The notes beneath the pieces were generated by a model that was not told the origin of the DNA, did not search any database, and worked only from the letters and a program-made list of their open reading frames with translations. From NCBI GenBank assembly GCA_001465935.1, contig LNKV01000018.1, forward strand, positions 677,345 through 741,344: 64,000 bases of DNA. Reading direction: 5' to 3'. Made by a program: the position numbers and the translations under genes. This DNA comes from Clarireedia homoeocarpa. Lineage: Eukaryota > Ascomycota > Leotiomycetes > Helotiales > Rutstroemiaceae. The stretch's first letter is position 1. The number at the start of each line of letters is the position of its first letter. Below are positions 46,401 to 57,223 of this stretch, one piece after another.

Positions 46401-47924
46401 AAATATATATATATATATTAACTTATCGGTCACTTTTCACATTTCGAGTGCTGCAAGATAGATCGGGCGAGATCTCATCACCTCTTGGTAATTGAAATGG
46501 CGGAACAGCTGTGTGTAGCACACAAGCACGTGGAAAGGACCCTCTATCCCTGAGGGTAAAGTCGAACAATTGACATTCCCATCTCGAACATTCCCATCTG
46601 GACATTCCCATTCGCATTCCCATCTTTTTCATGTCTGAAAGCGCGGACACCGGGTAACGCGTTATTACATCACACAATATCTCCCCTTTTCCTTCCGCTG
46701 TTAACTAGCTTGTTTGTTTTGTCCTGTTGTTTCGCATCTATTCATCCCTCTCGACGGATGGTAGTGCTCAGCTCCCAGACTTGGCCATGGAGATATGTGG
46801 CAGTTTATTCCTCCGTACCTGGCCCTCCGACCGTTCCTTTCAACCTCCTTCGTCCTGCGCCCAAACCAAGGATTCGGCCACTCCCCAAGCAATTTCTCCG
46901 TTCCAAGCGTACCTTTCGCCCTCCTATCCCCCAATCCCGCCAAACTTACGGAGTTTGCTTGCTTGCTTACCACCCACTAGCCAGCCTAGCCAGCCTAGCC
47001 CCAGCCTGCAGTATTCCAACCGAAACCAAACCAAAACTTCCAATCAGTCCAAACAACGATCGGTAGCTGCCGCCCTTGTCGGTGTACCTCGTATCACATC
47101 TCACTCCTTTTGGTCCATTTGCCTTACCTACCAGTCCTGCCTGCAGACCAACCATACAGACCCACACCATTCAGGGCCGCCAATCGCAACAATCGCCGCA
47201 ATGGCCTTTTGAGCAACTCCATTTCCCGGAGCCTTTTCTCAATCAAACGGAAGCCAAAAACAAAAATCAAAAACATGGCGGGGGGAGGAACTAATTTGCT
47301 CTTCTTCTGTGGGTGAGCGATGTATTTGCGGGGCCGCAAGCCACCCAATCCACCCAATCGTAAACTAAACCTGCCGCGCCCGCCGGACGGGAAACTTGGA
47401 GAACCAAAACCATGGGTTTCTGTTTCTGCTGTTTCTGCTGTTTTTGGAAACTCGATTGAGTGATTGGCAAAATCTCACTCACAATATCTATACTTCGTAT
47501 AGCTATAGCGGTAAAGGTATAGCGATGTTTCAATCCTCCCCTCTCTCCCTCTCTGCTTCCCCCCACGCCCCCTTCGCGGATCTCGTGTTGTATTCGGCGT
47601 GTTGGGCAATTAATAGAAACCGGGACGTGGGGGTAACAACTCCTTGGATGCGGGTTGTGGGTTGTGGGTTGGTTGTCTTTGTCCTGGGTCTCGTCCTGGT
47701 CCTGTCTTGTCAATCTATTATGGTTCGTCTCGCTCCCCTTGGTATGTCTTATTGCCTCCCCACCTAATCCTTTCCCATTTGGCGGCAAGCGAGCCGGCGA
47801 GCGGGGCGGGGACGTGGATGAGGCGGACACGCACGCACACATTTTCACGATCTGTGCCGTGCGTGCGTAGATCGCATCTGGATTTCATTTCAAGGTTTAT
47901 ATTGTTTTGTTCCCCTTCTTCTCA

Positions 47925-47958
<34 letters not shown>

Positions 47959-48897
47959 TTTTTTTTTCGTTGTTTTTTGGTTTACTCATCTCTCATTCGA
48001 TTCGGCGGCACTGGCGCGCGGTGTGGCCGGGTCACTGCCTTCTTCTTGCGGTATAGTGGAAAATGTGGGGAGGGGATGAGAGGGAAGGGAAGAGAAGGGA
48101 AGATTCGAACTGCTTGCTGCATGCATGTATGTATGTATGTATGTATGTATGCATAGATGCAGAAACGACTGATCACTTACTATCATATCATCTCCTCTTC
48201 CTCCAACCTATTGCTACTATGTATTGTATTGTATTGTATCCTGTGTACGAAAAGTAACAAAAACGTAAATAGGGTATCTATCTATCTACTGTATTCTACA
48301 TGAGTTACAAACTTACAGCGCAATCAATCAGTGAGTGAGTGCAGTACGTAGAGAAACAGAAACAGAAACCTTTCGAACTACAGTACATTACGCACAGCAC
48401 AGCACAGCACTTTTCGTCAAGTTGGGAATTCATTCCCCCCTCCCCCTCCCCGTCCATCCATCCATCCATCCTATTCTACGGGAGACTACTGTATTCTACT
48501 AGGAGATATCTTTCTATTCTGTTGGAGCGAAAATGAATGAATGACCCATCACATCCGCGCTTACTCGTTCTCGTGGGAAACCCCCCCCTTCCCATGGCCG
48601 TCGGGTTATCATAATTAGATGGATAGATAGAGATGGAAATACACAGAAGCAAATGAGAAGATAGCAATAGCAATAGCAATAGCAAGTAGTTGGTTGGTTG
48701 GTTGGTTGGTTGGTTGGCATTACTGCATAGTACTATCCATCCATCCATCTATCCATCCAAGAGAAGAAGAAAAAGTACAACAAATCCGTTCCCACCCACC
48801 TACCACCCTTTTCCTTCCCTCCACACACACGCACAGAGAGAGAGGCGCACATACATATTACTGTCATTATCAACTATCGTGAAATACTAACTGACGA
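43441..48897. other. Long gene-free, repeat-rich region
   Basis: About 5.4 kb with no supported gene. It holds GAGAG/GACGAGAG repeats at 43556-43600, CTTGTG repeats at 43983-44036, GGAGGCGTG repeats at 44146-44170, CCATGC repeats at 44672-44708, a 19-bp minisatellite at 45011-45146, GACAGA hexamers at 45356-45400 and a T-run at 47928-47967. GTAT at about 48126-48149 and TTGG at 48690-48717 follow. Composition is otherwise unremarkable. Frames of 100-185 codons exist but have no conserved look or splice structure. Confidence 0.6.
45011..45146. repeat. 19-bp minisatellite, about seven copies
   Basis: The unit TCCCAGAGCTTCAGATAGA is repeated about 7.2 times without visible divergence. The perfect identity implies recent expansion or ongoing homogenisation. 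There are no spacers between units. Confidence 0.95.
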
Positions 48898-49403
48898 TCA
48901 TTGCGACGGTGCAGGTGGTGGCGCATCAGTCAGAGGGACGTAGCGCACGCCGTAGAGCTTCTCCTTGGTGATGGTGCCGTCGACGGCTTTGTCGATGACC
49001 CAGATGTGTTGCTGGCCGCTGCCGTTGGGGGCTTCGACTGGGATGAAGATTCTGTTGGGGTGGGGAGATGGTTAGCTAAGTCTGTTTTTGGGGGGGGGGA
49101 GGAAAGGGAGGAGGGATTTTTTCCTTTGGGAGAGAGGGGGGTGGAGGGGTGAGGGGAGTGGAGGAGAAAGGGATGGGATGGGATGGGATGGGATGGAGAA
49201 GGGGAGGGTGTTGAATTGAAGTGTTTTGGTTGTGTGTAGGTAGGTAGGTAGGTAGGTAGGTAGGTAGACTTGAATGGTATTGGAGGGAGGAGATGGAATG
49301 GTATTGGAGGGAGGAGGTGGAATGGGAAGAATAAAAGACGAAAACACAAACCAGAGCGTCGCCGATCCCTAGGCCAGGATTGGAGGATGGATGGATGGAT
49401 GCA

Positions 49404-49460
<57 letters not shown>

Positions 49461-49462
49461 NN

Positions 49463-49506
<44 letters not shown>

Positions 49507-50443
49507 AGAATAAAAACAAAAATCTCTTCACTCACCGACCAGGTCTCCTCAATTGATCAATCAACGGTTGATGGATCTCCGCCGCCGCTGCTCCTACATG
49601 TATTGCATCCCAACCATTCTCACTATCCTCTGCTGCAGCAGCAGCACTCGCCTCCTGCTCCACCCACCCTTTCCTCCCATCCCCCACCACAAACCTCACC
49701 AGTCCTTCCTCCAACCATTTCCTCCCCGTCTCACTCCGACGCATATTCTTCTCCCCCATATCTCGCAGCTCGCGAATATGTTCTAGTCCTACTACTTTCC
49801 CTTTTCCATTTGCACTCTTCCCGTCTTTGCTGCTGCTGCTGCTGCTGCTGTTCCCCGCAGCAGCAGAACCAAAACACAGTTCCCCCAACACGGCAGTCAG
49901 ATACCCGCTCCCGCTACCAACGTCCAGCACGCGTTTGCCGGGCCCGAGATACGGGAGCAGGTACTCGGCGGCGGAGGCGTGCATGTGCGGGGCAGAGATG
50001 GTGGCGCCGTAGCCGATCACTTGGGGGGAGTCTTCGTAAGCGAGGTGGGTGGATTGCGATGGGGTGTAGTGGGCGCGGTCGACCTGGGGGATTGGATTAG
50101 TTTGAGGTGAGAGAGGGGGAGGGAAGGTGGATGAGAAAGGGGGGGGGAGGTGAGGGGCGCTGGTGAAGGGTGGTTTTAAAGTCCGTTCATGGCTAGACAA
50201 AGGGATGATGATGTCTGGTGATGGGAACTGAAAGATGGAGAAAGCGCACATAAAATATGAAGACCGTGGAACCAAGGGAAGACCTGCATTAAGGAGATGG
50301 CCAGAAGTAGAGAAAGGGAAAAGAAATTACAAAATACATACAGCAAGCATAGCATCTCTGACCCGTTCGCTACTTATGAGTTTCTCACGCCACATATTAG
50401 ATATCAGCTCCGCGTTAGTAGAGCCGGAACATGTCCAGGCCAT
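48898..50443 (-). CDS. Protein-L-isoaspartate O-methyltransferase
   Basis: Three exons, 50443-50342, 50083-49536 and 49051-48898, join in phase to 267 aa. Seen: the N-terminal SGSTNAELISNMWREKLI helix, VDRAHYTP, then DSPQVIGYGATISAPHMHA (about 53-71), the family's substrate-binding segment. The SAM-binding motif VLDVGSGSGYL (about 86-96) follows, then GDGRKGW, WDAIHVGAAA and IDQLRRPGR joined by splicing to IFIPV. Known: the enzyme methylates abnormal isoaspartyl residues so they can revert to aspartate, repairing aged proteins in the cytosol. Two insertions are unusual: poly-Ser (GCT/GCA repeat near 49830) after the SAM motif and poly-Ala near 49630. The introns, 258 and 484 nt, are long for this window, and the second contains the homopolymer and the NN gap. 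Confidence 0.93.
49238..49267. repeat. TAGG tetranucleotide repeat in the methyltransferase intron
   Basis: About seven copies of TAGG (CCTA on the coding strand), next to GGATG repeats at 49170-49195, all within intron 2 of the methyltransferase gene. Confidence 0.85.
49409..49504. repeat. A homopolymer interrupted by NN (assembly gap) inside an intron
   Basis: A run of about 94 A is broken by two N at 49461-49462. On the coding strand of the methyltransferase it is a poly-T in intron 2. It is flanked by TGGA repeats on the left (49382-49401). True length is unknown, because the N mark an unresolved join. Confidence 0.9.
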
Positions 50444-52513
50444 GGCGCTAATGGGGTGGCGTAGGCAACGGTAGAAGTGAATGAGAGGAAAGAGGGGGGA
50501 GATAGAGACGCGTCGGGGTAGAGGAGACACTTTGGCGGGGTTTGCGCAGGAGGAGAGATGGTGCGCGTGGACTGGCTGATGGATGGGGATGGGGATGGTC
50601 TGATGGCGTGATATGAGGTTAAAGACGATACTGGGTCAATGGACGGAAGGCGGAAGGAACTAGGTTGACGCAGTGAGGTCTTGGTCTTGATGCGCTGATG
50701 GGAGCTGAGTCTCGTGATCAACTATTCGCGTGGATAGTTCCTACGGATAATTTGAAATTGCCACAGAGTAAGGTTACTTTCTTGACGGAATGTGACTTAA
50801 GCTGAGAGTCGTTCTGTCATTTCTTTCTCCGCAGGACGACAGAGGATAAGGCGTTTTGCATTCGAATTCGTCTAGTGAATTGATGGGATCAAATATTCAA
50901 GTTGACTAATGCTGTCGACGTGAGCTTGACGCGCAAGGCTGATCCCTTCTGTCGAGATTCTAGAAGTGCGGGGCTGGTTACAGGGATTAGTTACGTCAGA
51001 TCTGGGGAATAGGGTGGCGAATGCGAATGTGTAGTCTTTGTGTGAATGACTAAGCACACTCAAGTTGGTAGAATAAACCTCAACACTTGGAGGCGGCCAC
51101 AGAATAGGGGCACAAATTATTAATTATATCATCTACGGATTCTCAAGCGTCGGGATTGAGATGCTGTTTTATCGAAATGCTCGTATTCTCGAATTTGTCG
51201 GGCAGGAGACACTTATCATTGGCCTCATCATTACTACGAGCACCTGGAGGATGAAACACATAACCTTTTTATTACTGCGAAGCCCTTGATCAGGGCTATC
51301 GAGCAGTGTACAAGTCTCTCATATAGTGCAAATCCCTCAACAGCGCCGCACGTAGCGAATTTTGAAAAGTCTCCTAGAAAATGGAGGGAGAGAAAACATC
51401 AGATTAGAGATTTACTCTGCAACCACCATCCACCAAGTGAAGATTACCTAGACAGGAACTGCTCCGAGGAAAATACAGAAAACTATTTGCGCAGAGGGAA
51501 GCACGAGTGTTCCAGCAAGGTAGCGACCAGCAGCACCGCCCAAGATACCTATTCACAATACAAAAAAAAACTACTTCCCAAGTGTTAAAACGCAGCTTAG
51601 AAGCCTGGCTCGAAAGCTCCTTGGTAGATCTCATCGTTGTGCCCTGTGCATCATGAAAGAACAGTGAGAAGACTCCATATCAGGATTGCTGGTAAATGGG
51701 ATGTTGCAGAATACATTTGCTGGGATACTCTAGAACCACTCTTTAAGTGTAGGTCGGTAGGGGTTTCGGAGTGACAGATATACTGGGACGAAAGTTGGAC
51801 GATGAAAGTAGATACCCGAAGGTAACATACAGTAAGACAGTCACAGGCCTCAGATCCAGGATGATAGGAGCTTCGGTATTGGGCTAAACGATGCACTGGA
51901 TCAGTTGTAGCCCTTAAAATTATCAGAATGCTCTTCAAGTACCCCACAATACTTTTCGCCTTGTTAAGCAGGCTCACTTGAGCACGTCGTCGTTGCCAAA
52001 GAGCTGATATACCCCGCGTTCTCACTAAACCCCCCAATATTTGCAACCTCGCGCCCCCAAGATGTGCAGAGATGGTGGAATACAACCTGGAAGTTACGGG
52101 ACGGCGCATACAGAATTGGAGAACAAATTCGATATCCCCTGAAGCACGGCCAGTTATATGTGTATATAAAGATCTTTTTATTGGAACCAATGACTGATAA
52201 TTCAAGACTTTCGAAAATGTAATACTATTCACTTCCACCCCTTTCGATGCTTGAACCACGCAAGCATGCATGTCTAGTTTTATTCCTACCACCTTCGTGC
52301 AGCCGTCAAATGAGAAGCCCGCCCATGACGCAATACTCGTTGCCAATGTGCCAGACTCATGGCCTGTGTAGGCTGTGTAGCACTTCTTGCATCTCACAGC
52401 CCGTGTCATAGCTTAGGCGCACACTTTGCAAGTAACACATATAGCGACGGGGCGCAAGGGCGTCTCTTCAGTCAGTGATCTGTGGTCAACACTAGGCTAT
52501 ACGATAGAAGAAA
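50444..52513. other. Gene-poor stretch upstream of the GT61 relic
   Basis: About 2 kb. The first few hundred bases should contain the methyltransferase promoter. The only sizeable frame is the minus-strand one at 51651-52409, listed separately. No repeat or element boundary was seen. Confidence 0.45.
51651..52409 (-). CDS. Long unrecognised frame, 252 codons
   Basis: An open minus-strand frame of 252 codons, long for this AT-rich neighbourhood. It starts MTRAVRCKKCYTAYTGHESG and is rich in Ser, Leu and Cys. No domain, signal peptide, membrane span or splice structure is recognised. It sits in an area of decayed genes, so it may be a chance frame opposite or inside a relic. Listed because a frame of this length deserves checking. 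Confidence 0.25.
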   Translation of the reverse strand: MTRAVRCKKCYTAYTGHESGTLATSIASWAGFSFDGCTKVVGIKLDMHACVVQASKGVEVNSITFSKVLNYQSLVPIKRSLYTHITGRASGDIEFVLQFCMRRPVTSRLYSTISAHLGGARLQILGGLVRTRGISALWQRRRAQVSLLNKAKSIVGYLKSILIILRATTDPVHRLAQYRSSYHPGSEACDCLTVCYLRVSTFIVQLSSQYICHSETPTDLHLKSGSRVSQQMYSATSHLPAILIWSLLTVLS

Positions 52514-53101
52514 ATGATTCATAATAGCACCAACTTGGTGGCCTCGAGATTGATCTGGAGCTGTCGGGCACCTTTGACTCACCCGTTGCTGGCTAGAAAA
52601 TCGTTGTCGCTTTTCCACTCGGATAATCTAAGTGGCTTGCTAGTTGCAGACCGAAAGATTCTGCTGTACATGACGCGCTCGAATGGAATGACTCTGAATT
52701 GTGGATGGCGGGTGCTGAACGAAGATCTTCTGCTACTAGAACTTCAAAAGATCTTTGATTAAAGAGGGAAAGGAGAGGTGCTCCAGATATTTAATGATGA
52801 AGACTTCGCAAACATTACCGCACTAATGAAATACCTCTAGGTCGACGTCAAAGCTGTCGTTGGTCCTTATGGGAGTGCACTGCATAATCATTTCTAGACC
52901 GGACCCGACACACTTGTGGTTGAATTTCAACCTACATCTAGGCCTAATCTTATTTTCTTTGAAAGAGCTAAGTTACAGGAACATCCATATGCTGTACTCA
53001 TACTAGAAGCAGTTGACGACAAGCACAATATGCATGTCAACATACCTGCTGTCATCCAAATATTAGAAGAATGACTCGGCAAAGATGCGATATAGAATGA
53101 C
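52514..53101 (+). pseudogene. Glycosyltransferase family 61-like pseudogene with five in-frame stops
   Basis: One continuous reading frame from 52514 carries recognisable GT61-type sequence but contains stops at 52760, 52838, 52895, 53072 and 53093. Seen between the stops: RLIWSCRAPLTHPLL, DRKILLYMTRSNGMTL, GWRVLNEDLLL, NDEDFANITALMKYL, VKAVVGPYGSALHNHF (the family's VGPHGGAL motif with His and Gly changed) and DTLVVEFQPTSRPNLIFFE. Known: fungal GT61-like enzymes are Golgi or ER type II proteins that transfer sugars in glycan synthesis. The frame is unbroken by indels over 590 bp, so decay came by point changes. Two stops (TGA in place of Arg, TAG in place of Gln or Glu) would fit C-to-T change. 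The 5' part of the gene is missing or unrecognisable. Confidence 0.75.
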
Positions 53102-54659
53102 AAATTAAGAGTTGCCCGTGATTGGGAAGCAGAAGAGCTACATGTGGTTTGAGTGTGAAGAACCAGAAGTACAATACACTAGGTACAGAAATTGACCGTG
53201 CAGAGGCTACAACAAATCCAGATCGAGGAGATCTGTATTATGGATAATTTGCATGGCCCCAGCTACGACGTAACACAATCCCAGCATCATCAACCCATCC
53301 AAAAGTGATTCGTGACACTGTAGGTGATCAATTGAATTTGCTATTCTACGCTCTTCTTGCCTTCTTCAAGACACAACCACAACAACCTTTCCTTTAATCA
53401 TCCCCAACTTGAACAATCCAAACAAGGCCAATGCAACGATAGTATACTTTGGAGAAAATATAGCACAGTTGTACGCACACAGAACATGAAGAACCAAAGC
53501 ATAGAGTAGCGGAGGATCTAAATAGAAGGACATGGGCGAGAAAGTTCGCTTTTCGGATGGAATGAGAGCCAAGTGACACGGGAAAACTTTTTGTCTCAGA
53601 GCCCAATTTAATATCCGGTTGATGAGAGAGGATAAAAGAAAGAAAGTTGAGAATGATGGGAAATCGAGTTACTTTACCTAGTTGGTAGCAGAATGATTTT
53701 GGTCTTGACTCTTGAATAACTTTACATAGTTTATGTCAACCGCATAGACTTTCAAGAATATCCCGAGTGCTAGAAGTTCATCCCAATAAAGACTTGACAT
53801 CCCGAGCTACTTATTCTTTTACACTTCAAGCGTGGTCTACCATAGTGAAAGGTCATCATCAAGTCCCGCTGAAACCGAAGGTGATGGCGGATATGTGTCA
53901 ACAATGTCTGTCATCTCCATTCATCAGAGCTCGCCTATGCATGTGCCCAAGACTCAGCATTCAGCCAAAGGATAGTAAAAGTTCTATGGTGACTGAACAG
54001 TCGCAAGGTAGATGCATTCCCACAAATGCTCATGCGCCATTGCATCCAAGCTCCAATGTGCTATCAAGGCGCCTCTTGAGTTCCTTAGCAATATCCCGGT
54101 GATGCTCGTAAGTTTCTGCTCGAAGTAAAATCGGCTACTTCATCCTTCAGTTTTCTATCACCACATCAACAGCTTCCATTGCCGAAAAGAGTTAAGAAAT
54201 TCTCAGACGTCCTCGGATAGAAGGTAAGACCTGCAACAAAACAAATGCTCGGTAATCCGCAAATTGAATTACCTCGGATAAGATAATTTTGCAGTTGTGC
54301 AACAGTTGGAATTTCGAGTTGAGATATCCTCGGCATTTTGGAGGAGAAACCGAGGTATGGTTGCGGTTGTGGTTGGTTGGAGGCTAAGTTATAACGTTTG
54401 ACGGAAACATCTAGCGCATGTCCCAGCTTCTTCCTCTTATTAAAAGTGCATGGATGGCGTGCACACCTATTCCTTTTATATATAAAAATAGCCAATGTGG
54501 AAAAATCCGGACTGGCGCTGTTGTGCCATATGTATACTTATTGCTCGTCTTCATGGACAATATGCCACGGAAAGAGAGTAGGTCTACCAATCTCTTTAAT
54601 CGTCAGAGGGCTGTTCTCGTGATAATTCGCCCATAGGTAAAAATTGCTGACAATATGAA
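53102..54659. other. Gene-poor stretch within the decayed region
   Basis: About 1.5 kb with no firm gene. One minus-strand frame of 68 codons (53366-53572) could encode a small membrane protein and is listed separately. Other frames look like chance. Confidence 0.45.
53366..53572 (-). CDS. Possible small membrane protein, 68 aa
   Basis: An intronless frame with two hydrophobic segments (PLLYALVLHVLCAY and TIVALALFGLFKLGM) separated by a short loop, and a KGKVVVVVS end. It looks more protein-like than neighbouring frames but has no recognised family. A chance frame cannot be excluded. Confidence 0.3.
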   Translation of the reverse strand: MALIPSEKRTFSPMSFYLDPPLLYALVLHVLCAYNCAIFSPKYTIVALALFGLFKLGMIKGKVVVVVS

Positions 54660-54667
54660 CAACAAAC

Positions 54668-55216
54668 TTGATGTTTGAAGTGCATGCTAATTTGCATGCA
54701 TATGATATCTCGCAAAACTCGATGTATCCAGCACCTCAACCATGCAAGAATCGGTTTGCAGAAAACCCGCTACCCAAAAGTGCAGCACGGAACAGATTCG
54801 ATGGAAGAGTGTACACCACGCAACACCGTGTAGCTCCGTCAACATATGTGATTCGTATCACAGAGGCAACAGATTCTGATAAGGGTGAGTGTGTAGATAT
54901 GGCCATGTCTCCCACCACCATTTCATCTCGTCATCTTATTGTTTTGGTCCGGGTCTTCCCCAGAATTGGTCTCGTAGTTCGTCTTTGAAGTGCTTCAGAA
55001 ATTGACTGCTCTGGGTTGGCCCGTCTCTCTGCAGACCACCCATTTCCGAATGAACTTTGCCATGCTGAGCTTCATGCACTTTTTTGTGAACACTTCGAAC
55101 GGCGCGATGGAAAGCTGGACTTCCGAGAAGCTGCGAGATTGGTAAGTATTAGCATGGAGGTTTCGGATCAGCTTATACGAACTCGTGCAACTGCCCAGGT
55201 CTACCTGAATTGTTAG
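54668..55216 (+). CDS. Possible three-exon gene fragment, unrecognised
   Basis: A protein-like frame (HANLHAYDISQNSMYPAPQ to ATDSDKG) ends at about 54885 at a canonical gtgagt donor. A ctgcag acceptor at about 55034 resumes in phase with DHPFPNELCHAELHALFCEH and FERRDGKLDFREAARL. A gtaagt donor follows at about 55143, and a cccag acceptor at about 55199 leads to a short end. Two phase-compatible introns in a row argue for a real exon structure. No family is recognised; the acidic/His-rich middle and DxKxDF segment give no safe clue. It may be a decayed or 3'-truncated gene, like its neighbours. Confidence 0.4.
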
Positions 55217-55880
55217 TATGGTAATATTGTGACTATTTTGCTGATATCATACCTCAAATGCACGTAGGGCTATCCACTTGACCATGTTGATTGTTGAGGT
55301 TGTAATTCGACAAGAGAATCAATGAGATGGCGAAATCAGATTTATCGAAAAGCATAGAAGCGGCGGATTACGTAATAGACATCCTTGTACTACGTTCTTA
55401 GCGTACACTTCAATCACAACGAACTATTCAATTTACTGGTCAATATATCTTTTCAAGCTCATATATCATCTCATGCATGGGATGCCACCAATGTCGAACA
55501 TGTTTACTCCGATCAAAGTCGAGCAGCCGGCACAACATTGCATTGATTATGAACATTTTTCTCCATGCTTTGGGACTCAATGAGACGCGCTCGACGATTT
55601 GCTCAAGATCTGCTTCCGAAGAAGAAATGGATTGGCCTAACCTTTAATGAATTTCTACGGTGGGAATAATGGCCTCTATGATGATTTGCAGATGGCCGCC
55701 GCTCGTTTCGTGCCAACAGTTGGTGAACCGGAGTAGTACAAATCACGAATGTAAGCGACTACGCAATCGACCTTCATTCACCTGTTTGTATACCAAACTA
55801 TTTGCAGCATCAGCAATGTATCACCATGGCTATCGAACATACTTCTGATTTCTTAGCCGTTGAATGGGCACGGTAGCTTC
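55217..55880. other. Intergenic stretch in the decayed region
   Basis: About 660 bp with no supported gene. The right-hand end may include the start of the thioesterase-like gene. Confidence 0.4.
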
Positions 55881-56421
55881 TCCAGGATCCTGACTGGCAT
55901 CCGGTGCCGACCTATTCTCGTCGAAGAAAGCCACCTCCAAACACAGAAAATTCACTCCTCGCTCGCACACTTTGGAATTCTTCCTGTGTCAGAGCAGTAG
56001 TCTCCCTCCACAAAGGAGATGTCTTGGCACCTTCTCAGTGGGCAACGAATTACGCATGCTCTTCTCGCTAGGCGATGGGTTACATGATCACTCGGGTTCC
56101 AGTCATGGGTGGTTCATTAGCATGACGATGGATGAAGTGACTGGGCAATGGGTTGCTACTCTTTACGGAAGAGGAATCACTACAGCGGAATTGTTTCTTA
56201 AGTATAAGAAGATGTTGCCAGCGCCAGGTGTTGTGATTTGTAGAGCTTGGATCGAGAAAGAACCAGTGGGAAGGAAGGTGTGGATTCTGGGCAGTATTGA
56301 GGATGGTCAAGGGACAATCTATTCCACGGGAGAAGCCCTCTTCATTGGGAGCGAGAGAAGCTATGAATCAGCCTGCGGGGTGCATATCCATCCAGCTTCG
56401 TCTTCTGTATGTCCTCCATGA
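55881..56421 (+). CDS. Thioesterase-superfamily (hotdog) protein, possibly decayed
   Basis: The clear part is the 149-codon frame at 55972-56421 with GNELRMLFSLGDGLHDHSGS, SHGWFISMTMDEVTGQWVAT, TTAELFLKYKKMLPAPGVV, CRAWIEKEPVGRKVWI and GTIYSTGEALFIG. This is the 4HBT hotdog core of fungal THEM4-like acyl thioesterases, including the HGG-type loop (here HGW) and the DE pair on the long helix. Sequence matching the usual N-terminus (SRRRKPPPNTENSLLARTL, just after an HPVPTY motif) lies upstream at about 55895-55980 in another frame. So either an intron of about 40 bp or a frameshift separates them. Known role: hydrolysis of acyl-CoA thioesters. It lies directly upstream of a dead hydrolase, so it may itself be inactive. 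Confidence 0.6.
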
Positions 56422-56439
56422 CCAAACCATCACTACTTT

Positions 56440-57223
56440 CGCGTCCTATTCCCATCTCTTTGAGTCACCGTCCGAGTCAGAAACTCCGGCATCTGGGTGC
56501 CATATCCATAGACTGGCGCAAACACCAAAAATAGTTGTGATCCACTTCCACGACGGAACATTTGTCCTTGGTGACGCGCGATAAATGGAAAGCGGCCAAG
56601 GTCCCGAAGTTCCAAGTAAGCGTATATAATGTCTGGTCCTACAATTGCAATATCGATTTACGATCGAACCAAACTTATGTTTTCCAGCCGTAGTCCAAGA
56701 TGGTATTATGGCATACAACTATGTATTGAAAATGATACGGGTGAAGCTCGAGAATGTTATGCTGTCAGGAGAATGTGCTCCGAGTTTTGGCAATATTGTA
56801 GTATCTTTCTACAGATAGCCAGGAAACTCTTCCTCCCTAAGGGCAAGATTGTATTAGAGTCCTTGGCTTGATATGACGACTGATGAAGAAAAGATTGATA
56901 ATCATCTGAGTATTAAGACTGATCAAGTGTTTGGTTCAGTTGTAGACTTGAGTAAGAGATACTATATTCCAGCGGATTCGTCTCCTAAATATCCGTATCT
57001 CAGTCCGATATGGAACGAGTTTGATTGCCCAGTTCCCATATTCTTACAGACAGGCACGGCTGAGGTACTATATGAGGGCTGTATGTGATTTGTTGAGAGA
57101 ATGAAAAACAAAGGGTATAATACTGAGTTGTTGGAGATTGAAAAACAAAGGGTATAATACTGAGTTGTTGGAGATTGAAAATGCTCCACATGGTACTTTC
57201 GGTGCGAGAATAATTCTAGGTTT

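Noticed and set aside
46710..47212. Frames of 118-161 codons in the large spacer
   Set aside because: Ser/Pro/Gln-rich with no domain; composition follows the local CT bias.
49270..50100. A 276-codon plus-strand frame crossing the NN gap
   Set aside because: It runs through the A homopolymer and antisense to the methyltransferase exon; the real coding strand is minus.
52514..52762. First read as an FAD monooxygenase fragment (DRKILLYMTRSNG)
   Set aside because: The frame continues past the stops into NITALMKYL and VGPYGSAL motifs, which fit glycosyltransferase 61 and not a monooxygenase.
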